From an uncultured Rikenellaceae bacterium (GTDB lineage: Bacteria > Bacteroidota > Bacteroidia > Bacteroidales > Rikenellaceae): 21,116 nt of DNA. Both the position numbers and the translations under genes were made by a program. Position 1 is the first letter of the stretch, and each line of letters begins with the position of its first letter. Location of the stretch: contig CASDWR010000094.1 in the NCBI GenBank assembly GCA_949284665.1, positions 1 through 21,116 of the forward strand, written 5' to 3'. Positions 16,755-21,116 of the stretch are shown here, one piece after another. The notes beneath the pieces are model-generated. The model did no database searches. It saw nothing but the letters and a program-made list of their open reading frames with translations, and was not told where the DNA came from.

Positions 16755-16800
16755 ACGACAACAGGGCCCGTCGCAATCCGACGGGCCCTGTTGTCGTTTT
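16755..16800 (+). terminator. 19-bp hairpin terminator between convergent feo operon and ssrA
   Basis: ACGACAACAGGGCCCGTCG (16755-16773), loop CAATC, and its perfect complement (16779-16797) form a 19-bp stem followed by TTTT (16797-16800). The T run ends the rightward feo transcript. The same hairpin begins about 5 bases beyond the 3' end of leftward tmRNA, so it may also block or trim that transcript, although the minus strand has no T run after the stem. Confidence 0.92.
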
Positions 16801-16801
16801 G

Positions 16802-17200
16802 TGGAGGCGGAGGGAGTCGAACCCTCGTCCATACAAGGAACCCCAAAGCTTTCTACACGTTTAGCCGACCGTTTGATCCTTCTATCCACACCCGGCAGGC
16901 GGCAGCCTAATGCGGATCCCAGCCCGTATATTTCACCGAGACATCCGGGCGGCTGTCACGGCTATCTTCTCAAGAATGATATCCCGATGCCGAAAGTTCG
17001 AGAAGCGGGAACCCCGGCGGGATACTCGTCCCCGCACCTCCTTGGATGCAGGGATTAAGCCGATCTACCTGGTAGATTAGGCAGCGAGTGCGTAGCTATT
17101 ATTGCCAGTTAATTTTCGAGTGTTGATATTTACGAGCCACCACACAATGCTCGACGTGCTTACTCCCGGACTCTGCCTGCTGTCAAAACCGGTCGCCCCC
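16802..17200 (-). ncRNA. ssrA: tmRNA (transfer-messenger RNA)
   Basis: Rescues stalled ribosomes by trans-translation with SmpB. Read on the minus strand, the 5' end GGGGGCG (17200-17194) pairs with CGCCTCC (16809-16803) as the acceptor stem with one G-T pair, followed by discriminator A (16802). CCA is not encoded. The 3' half carries the T arm, seen as GACGAGGGTTCGACTCCCTC-like sequence. Near the 5' end, GACAGCAGGCAGAGTC fits the tRNA-like domain. The mRNA-like part encodes G-N-N-S-Y-A-L-A-A-stop, and a perfect hairpin (ATCTACC with GGTAGAT, 17064-17078) abuts the stop codon. The remaining sequence is consistent with pseudoknots. It is single-piece, not permuted. The end coordinates rest on stem pairing. 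Confidence 0.95.
17077..17106 (-). other. tmRNA tag reading frame (GNNSYALAA)
   Basis: GGC AAT AAT AGC TAC GCA CTC GCT GCC TAA read on the minus strand. After the alanine delivered by tmRNA itself, the tag appended to stalled proteins is A-G-N-N-S-Y-A-L-A-A. The YALAA end is the degron recognised by ClpXP-type proteases in Bacteroidota; I recall close relatives with G-E-N-N or G-E-T-N before YALAA. Confidence 0.9.
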
Positions 17201-17212
17201 GGGGGATTCTAC

Positions 17213-17235
17213 CTCTCTCCTGCATGGGGAGAGGG
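17213..17235 (-). repeat. Hairpin in the tmRNA precursor leader
   Basis: CTCTCC (17215-17220) pairs with GGAGAG (17228-17233), extended to 8 bp with T14-G34 and C13-G35, around a 7-nt loop. It lies between the promoter -7 element and the mature 5' end, so it is part of the leader that RNase P should remove. Confidence 0.6.
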
Positions 17236-17246
17236 AAATCGAATTG

Positions 17247-17254
17247 CAAAGATA
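17247..17254 (-). promoter_or_regulatory. Promoter -7 element of ssrA
   Basis: TATCTTTG on the minus strand matches TAnnTTTG. No TTTG is found at the usual upstream distance, where the ribD stop lies. The predicted transcript start near 17242 leaves a precursor leader of about 42 nt before the mature tmRNA. Confidence 0.65.
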
Positions 17255-17264
17255 GTGCAAAAAA

Positions 17265-18359
17265 TCACTTGTTCAGGATGTGAGCGTTGATTTTTTCCAC
17301 TTCGGCTGCAAATTTGTCGATGACGGTCACTTCGATTCCGGCATTGCGGAGGATCTCCGTCGACCTGCATTTTACAAAACAGTCGGGTTCGGCTCGTGCA
17401 TATACGACCCGCCCGATGCCATAACGAAGAATCAGTTGGAAGCAGCTGACCGGTTTCGATGCCCTTGTGGAACAAGGTTCCATGGAGGTGTATATCGAAG
17501 CGTCTTGGAGTGAGACCCCGGCGCGGATTGCCTTTGCGATGGCTTCCTCTTCGGCGTGATTGGTGGGGGATGTTTCGTGCGTGTAGCCTTTGAATACCTC
17601 TCCTTCCACGCTTACCAACACACAACCTACTGCATAAGCCGTGTGGCATTTGATGCATTTACGACTTTCATCCACTGCCTGCCGCAAAAAGAACTCATCC
17701 TGTCCACGCCGTATGTCGTAATGGTATACGGTCATGCGACCTACGTTCCGGACGGTTTTCAGCGCCGTCCCTTCGAATGGCAGGCAACCGAAACAGGGAA
17801 GGTGAGGAGCTTTAGAATCGTCGACTCGAAAGGGAGCGACAGCCATACGGAATTCATCGATGGCATTTTCAGCCATGAACATTCCGATGGTACGTGCTCC
17901 GCCTTCTACCAGCAGGTTCCGGATGCCCCGTTCGGCCAGTACATGGCGGATCGAATGGGCCGTAATTCTGGGCAAAGTGATGACCTCTGCTTTCCGAGCC
18001 AGCCGTGCGACCGCCTCGGCTGGAGCACCGTCGCACGTAATAACGATTTTTGGAGCCTCTGCGCCCACTGTAAAAAAACGCAGGTGCTCGTCGAGTTGTG
18101 CGCTTCCTGACACGACGATCTTGACGAGTTCTTCGGGTAATCCTGCTTCGAGTCGTTGCCGACGAGCTTCAGGTGTCTTGATCCGAAGTGAAGGATCATC
18201 TCGCCGTAATGTTTCGGCTCCTACCAGAATGGCGTCACAACGGGCTCGCAGGGCATATACCTCCTCCCAGTCTTCGGGGCCGGAAAGCACCAGCCTTCGG
18301 GGAGATGTGTCGTCTAAACAGCCGTCGTTCGACACGGCAACAGATACGATTGTTTTCAT
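17265..18359 (-). CDS. ribD: RibD-like riboflavin biosynthesis protein with reversed domain order
   Basis: 364 residues. Riboflavin synthesis needs a deaminase and a reductase acting on the pyrimidine made from GTP; canonical RibD has the deaminase first. Here residues 1-215 are the RibD_C/DHFR-like reductase (MKTIVSVAVSNDGCLDD, LSGPEDWEEVYALRARCDAI, LVGAETLRRDDPSL, NLLVEGGARTIGMF) and residues 220-364 are the zinc deaminase (H268-A-E in TNHAEEEAI; C296 in MEPCSTRASKPVSC with C306). The Cys-to-Cys distance is 10, one more than in E. coli RibD. Both active sites look intact. The start ATG 18359 overlaps the phosphoesterase stop as ATGA; the open frame before it is not family-like. Reductase plus deaminase of a related pyrimidine pathway is the alternative. 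Function is likely but the symbol is by domain content. Confidence 0.8.
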   Translation of the reverse strand: MKTIVSVAVSNDGCLDDTSPRRLVLSGPEDWEEVYALRARCDAILVGAETLRRDDPSLRIKTPEARRQRLEAGLPEELVKIVVSGSAQLDEHLRFFTVGAEAPKIVITCDGAPAEAVARLARKAEVITLPRITAHSIRHVLAERGIRNLLVEGGARTIGMFMAENAIDEFRMAVAPFRVDDSKAPHLPCFGCLPFEGTALKTVRNVGRMTVYHYDIRRGQDEFFLRQAVDESRKCIKCHTAYAVGCVLVSVEGEVFKGYTHETSPTNHAEEEAIAKAIRAGVSLQDASIYTSMEPCSTRASKPVSCFQLILRYGIGRVVYARAEPDCFVKCRSTEILRNAGIEVTVIDKFAAEVEKINAHILNK

Positions 18360-19534
18360 CGATTCAGTTCTATGAGTGTTACTTCCGGCCGTGTGCCGAT
18401 TCGGAGAGGAAAGAGCACACAACCGATGCCGTCATTGATATAGAGATAGCGCCCTCCGGCCTCGTAAAGCCCGCTCCACCGTTTATAAAAAAATCGGGCG
18501 GGAGAGAGGCGGACGGAACCCAGTGTCAATTTCATCTGCATACTGTGGACATGCCCCGAAAGAGTCAGGTCACCCCTGCCGCTTTCCAAAATCGCGTCCC
18601 ATGTCTGGGGAGCATGGGAAAGGACGATGTGGTATCTCTCTTTTGAAACCGTACACAGAACGGTATCGATCATGTGTTTGTCGGTAACCGGTTTATGGCT
18701 CCTTTTTTCCAACTCCTTGGGGAATGAGAGTCCTGTAATGGCAATCGTATCGGAACCGATCCCGATACAGGTCGTTTGGTCGATGAGAGGCTTCCATCCC
18801 ATCTCCTCCTGTTTCTCAATCACACAATGAAAACTGTCTTCCCGTGACAAGGCAGAGGTGTCGCGGAGATAGATCCCCGTGTCGTGGTTGCCTGCTACGG
18901 CAAAAACCCCATGGCGACTCTCGATGCGCGAAAGTTCCTGCACCAAATCCGAATCGAGTTCGTCGGCATTGTAATTGACCAAATCTCCGCAATTGATCAC
19001 TATGTCGGCATCGAGTGAGTTGAGCGTATCGACCAGTTTGTGCAACATGCGTTTCCTGTCGGGAAGTGTCCCGACATGCAGGTCGGAGAAGAGGGCGATG
19101 CGGAAACCGTCAAATGTTGCGGGAAGCCGATCCGAAGAGAGTGTGACCCGTTCGATTCGGATTTCCCTTACCCCGCGTGTCATTCCGCAGAGCGTAATGA
19201 TCCCGCTTGCCGCAATGATGGTGAGTCCGGCGATGCCCCACCAGCGAGTGGTGGCAACAAATCGGTTCAGCAATCGGATGATTGTCCACAGGACAAGCCC
19301 GCCGGTATTGAACAGGAATAGGAGAATCAGGTACCCGATGGCCTGTTTGAGCGGAGCTGCAAGCCGGCCGAAACAACATGTTGCACTGATAAGCAGCAGG
19401 GACAACATACTTTCGAAAACGATGTACAGGATCCGTACGGTTCTGGAGGAAACATATCTGACACTTTTATCGTACAGGTGAATAACCAGTAGTGCCGTAA
19501 GGACGATCAGAGGAACGAACAGTTTGATGAACAT
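18356..19534 (-). CDS. Membrane-anchored metallophosphoesterase (YkuE/YaeI/LpxG-like)
   Basis: 392 residues. Four predicted membrane helices fill the first third (about 3-20, 33-53, 64-88, 99-118). A calcineurin-like phosphoesterase domain follows with a full di-metal site: D151 and H153 in FSDLHVG, D184 in NCGDLVN, N216 and H217 in GNHD (215-218), H307 in LSHAPQ, H328 and H330 in SGHVHSMQ. Relatives include YkuE/YaeI and the chlamydial lipid A pyrophosphatase LpxG; substrates here are unknown. The positive loops (YDKSVRYVSSRTVR and RLLNRFVATTR) suggest the catalytic domain faces the periplasm, but not decisively. It has a near-perfect promoter and its TGA overlaps the ribD ATG, so it is the first gene of a two-gene operon. 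Confidence 0.9.
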   Translation of the reverse strand: MFIKLFVPLIVLTALLVIHLYDKSVRYVSSRTVRILYIVFESMLSLLLISATCCFGRLAAPLKQAIGYLILLFLFNTGGLVLWTIIRLLNRFVATTRWWGIAGLTIIAASGIITLCGMTRGVREIRIERVTLSSDRLPATFDGFRIALFSDLHVGTLPDRKRMLHKLVDTLNSLDADIVINCGDLVNYNADELDSDLVQELSRIESRHGVFAVAGNHDTGIYLRDTSALSREDSFHCVIEKQEEMGWKPLIDQTTCIGIGSDTIAITGLSFPKELEKRSHKPVTDKHMIDTVLCTVSKERYHIVLSHAPQTWDAILESGRGDLTLSGHVHSMQMKLTLGSVRLSPARFFYKRWSGLYEAGGRYLYINDGIGCVLFPLRIGTRPEVTLIELNR

Positions 19535-19577
19535 CGGTTGTGTCTTTCATGAGTAATATGTACGGGGTCGCACAGGA

Positions 19578-19609
19578 CAAAGATAGTGAAAGGCAGGCGC
19601 AGAGACAAA
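19578..19609 (-). promoter_or_regulatory. Canonical Bacteroidota promoter of the phosphoesterase-ribD operon
   Basis: On the minus strand TTTG (19609-19606), exactly 20 nt, TATCTTTG (19585-19578). It is the best consensus match in the window. The transcript would start near 19573, giving a leader of about 38 nt. Confidence 0.85.
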
Positions 19610-19840
19610 CGAAAACAACGTTTTCATGTTTTGGCTGTGCCGAACCGCATCCTGTCTCCGGTTAAGATTGTAACCTCCGTACCCATGCAAATCATGTCCG
19701 ATCGATTTACTCTTTGTCGATCGAGGACCTTTGTTGTGCGTAATATCTTGCTTTCCAACATGCTGTTATCGACCCTGAATAAGAGGTCCTATTATGTGTC
19801 AAGGGAGAGAGGATTCGAACGTAAAAGGCTGTTTCTTGTT
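19610..19840. other. Intergenic region between mutY and the phosphoesterase operon
   Basis: Together with the promoter this gap is 306 bases (19535-19840). I see no supported gene. It holds an inverted repeat CGATCGA (19699-19705) with TCGATCG (19717-19723), a wider one AGGACCT (19724-19730) with AGGTCCT (19784-19790), and a short tRNA T-arm-like stretch at 19803-19820. No T-run terminator for mutY is visible. Confidence 0.4.
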
Positions 19841-20890
19841 TTAATAACGTTTCCCGAGATAGAGTTCCGTCAGTCGTGAAACGGCATAGTCAGATATCTG
19901 TTCCTCACGCAGGCGGATACATCCAGGAATGTCGGGAAGGGAATTTGTCTCGATGCGATAAAAAACGGCATGAATAAGTTGGTGCGATAACTGATGCCGT
20001 GGCATGACGATTCGACGGGATATACGAAAGTTGTCCATCTGAGTCATTATCTTTGTCAGATACGGGTGGAGTCGTATTTCATCCGTCTCAACGGGAGTGG
20101 AGGTCTCGATTAACGGAAATTCGTAAAGTCCCTGCCATATGTCCTTTCCCTGACGTCGATACAGTAGGGTGTTCCCATCGGCAACAATGTGGAGATAATT
20201 GAAATATCGTGTCCGAATATTTATCCGCCCTTTTTTTACCGGTCGTTCCGCCACATTGCCGGCTGCATGCGCGAGGCATTTGCCTTCCAAAGGACAACTT
20301 TCACAGGTCGGAGCCGAAGGGGTGCATCGAAGAGCCCCGAAATCCATGATTGCCTGATTGTGGAGAGCCGGTTTTGTCGGATCGAGCAGCGATTGAGCCA
20401 AGCTTACGATTGTCTTGTGCCCTTTTGTCGAGTCTATGGGCAGATCCAGATCGAACAATCGCGATATCACACGATACACATTCCCGTCTACAACCGCAAT
20501 CGGAAGACCGTAGGCAAACGAAGCGATAGCTGCCGCAGTATATTCGCCGATTCCCGGCAACGAACGGATGTCTGTGTGATCGACAGGGAATTTCCCGTCA
20601 AACCGATCGACTATTTCTCTGGCTGCAGCCAGCAAATGACGGGCACGGCTGTAATATCCCAGACCTTGCCAGTATTTGAGTACTTCATCCTCACCGGCAT
20701 GAGCCAGTGTCTCCACATCAGGGAAACGGGCGACAAAACGGAGATAATACTCTTTACCTTGCACAACCCGTGTTTGTTGGAGAATTGTTTCCGATATCCA
20801 GATCAGGTAGGGATTCCGGGTTTGGCGCCATGGGAGGTCCCGACCGTACATACGGTACCATTCGACGAGTATGTCACTGATGTCGTACAC
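19841..20890 (-). CDS. mutY: Adenine DNA glycosylase MutY
   Basis: Removes adenine mispaired with 8-oxoguanine or guanine in base excision repair. 349 residues. The HhH-GPD catalytic domain is complete: E34 in WISETILQQT, hairpin LPGIGEYTA (111-119), catalytic D135 in VVDGNVYRV. The [4Fe-4S] ligands C189, C196, C199 and C205 are spaced C-x6-C-x2-C-x5-C. The C-terminal Nudix-like 8-oxoG recognition domain spans about 230-349 (QGKDIWQGLYEFPLIE, MPRHQLSHQLIHAVFY). The start is GTG at 20890: the frame has a TAG (the stop of the upstream MFS gene) only three codons before it, and the next Met (residue 14) would cut into the conserved RDLPWR region. It lies 9 bases after the MFS gene, so they are co-transcribed. 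Confidence 0.96.
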   Translation of the reverse strand: MYDISDILVEWYRMYGRDLPWRQTRNPYLIWISETILQQTRVVQGKEYYLRFVARFPDVETLAHAGEDEVLKYWQGLGYYSRARHLLAAAREIVDRFDGKFPVDHTDIRSLPGIGEYTAAAIASFAYGLPIAVVDGNVYRVISRLFDLDLPIDSTKGHKTIVSLAQSLLDPTKPALHNQAIMDFGALRCTPSAPTCESCPLEGKCLAHAAGNVAERPVKKGRINIRTRYFNYLHIVADGNTLLYRRQGKDIWQGLYEFPLIETSTPVETDEIRLHPYLTKIMTQMDNFRISRRIVMPRHQLSHQLIHAVFYRIETNSLPDIPGCIRLREEQISDYAVSRLTELYLGKRY

Positions 20891-20899
20891 CGTATTCCG

Positions 20900-21116
20900 C
20901 TATTTCAATCTGTATTTCTGGAAGTGGGGGACGACCCGTTTCAGGTAATAGATGATAGAGATGATTGATAAGATACCTCCGAAAAGATAGGCGCCCGACA
21001 GAGAGTGATGTTCGCCGATGATGCCGCCCAGAATTAATCCGAGTCCGATACCCACATCCCACGAAGTCAAATATGTGGATGTGGCGGTTCCTCGTTTGTT
21101 GTGAGGAGCCATATTG
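20900..21116 (-). CDS. Major facilitator superfamily transporter, C-terminal part
   Basis: Only the last 71-72 codons are in the window; the gene continues past the right edge, and the ATG at 21112 is likely internal. The sequence reads N-M-A-P-H-N-K-R-G-T-A-T-S-T-Y-L-T-S-W-D-V-G-I-G-L-G with two membrane helices after it (about GLILGGIIG and YLFGGILSIISIIYYL). The motif RGTATSTYLTSWDVGIGLG resembles the end of MFS drug/H+ antiporters. Substrate cannot be told. mutY follows 9 bases after the TAG. Confidence 0.8.
   Translation of the reverse strand, partial: NMAPHNKRGTATSTYLTSWDVGIGLGLILGGIIGEHHSLSGAYLFGGILSIISIIYYLKRVVPHFQKYRLK

Noticed and set aside
16646..17290. Several short open frames across the tmRNA gene
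   Set aside because: The region is structured RNA with acceptor stem, T arm and tag frame; the frames are chance.
19586..19879. 97-codon + strand frame in the gap before mutY
   Set aside because: Starts with GTG inside the phosphoesterase promoter, runs into the mutY 3' end on the other strand, and has a basic, random-looking composition.
1..21116. CRISPR array, insertion sequence or prophage
   Set aside because: No regularly spaced direct repeats, transposase or integrase frames, or terminal repeats were seen on either strand.

Overview
This window is a stretch of chromosome from a member of the Bacteroidota, most likely a gut-type Bacteroidales close to Alistipes/Rikenellaceae. Several lines of evidence point there. 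Promoters match the Bacteroidota consensus (TTTG, about 20 nt, TAnnTTTG) in front of at least four genes. FeoA and FeoB are fused, and the FeoB-associated Cys-rich small protein follows them. There is a DUF4954-type beta-helix protein, and the tmRNA tag is G-N-N-S-Y-A-L-A-A. Start sites mostly lack strong Shine-Dalgarno sequences. The phylum is secure; the genus is inference. I see no phage, transposon, integrase or CRISPR array. This looks like core chromosome rather than an island.

Layout. Bases 1-92 hold the end of an upstream transcript with an intrinsic terminator. A leftward operon (3894 to 299) runs DUF4954 protein, secreted GH2-like protein, rlmH; the last two are coupled by an ATGA overlap. 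A compact divergent promoter region (about 3895-4046) separates it from a rightward orphan lipoprotein with its own terminator. Rightward from 5148 come asnS, rpoN (sigma-54) and a PAP2-like membrane protein. Next is a peptide-use block: OPT-family oligopeptide transporter, pepT and a secreted C1B cysteine peptidase. A 366-base gap rich in small repeats leads into feoAB and its small Cys-rich partner, closed by a 19-bp hairpin terminator. The leftward genes after that are ssrA (tmRNA), an operon of a membrane metallophosphoesterase plus a RibD-like riboflavin enzyme, and then mutY behind the 3' end of an MFS transporter that enters from the right edge.

How the genes fit together. Most are housekeeping: rRNA methylation, Asn-tRNA charging, sigma-54, ribosome rescue, oxidative DNA repair, iron uptake and riboflavin synthesis. 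The OPT/PepT/C1B block is a coherent peptide scavenging set.

The most notable items are these. (1) The GH2-like protein keeps the fold but has lost the catalytic acid/base Glu (GK where NE is expected) and the metal ligands, and it ends before the nucleophile region. (2) The RibD-like protein has its reductase and deaminase domains in the reverse of the usual order and is translationally coupled to a phosphoesterase. (3) The feoAB upstream gap holds three copies of GCATGCAG, a 25-base inverted repeat and an 11-base palindrome. (4) The asnS promoter sits so close to the ATG that its transcript may be leaderless. I found no clear multi-gene system that I would call undescribed.
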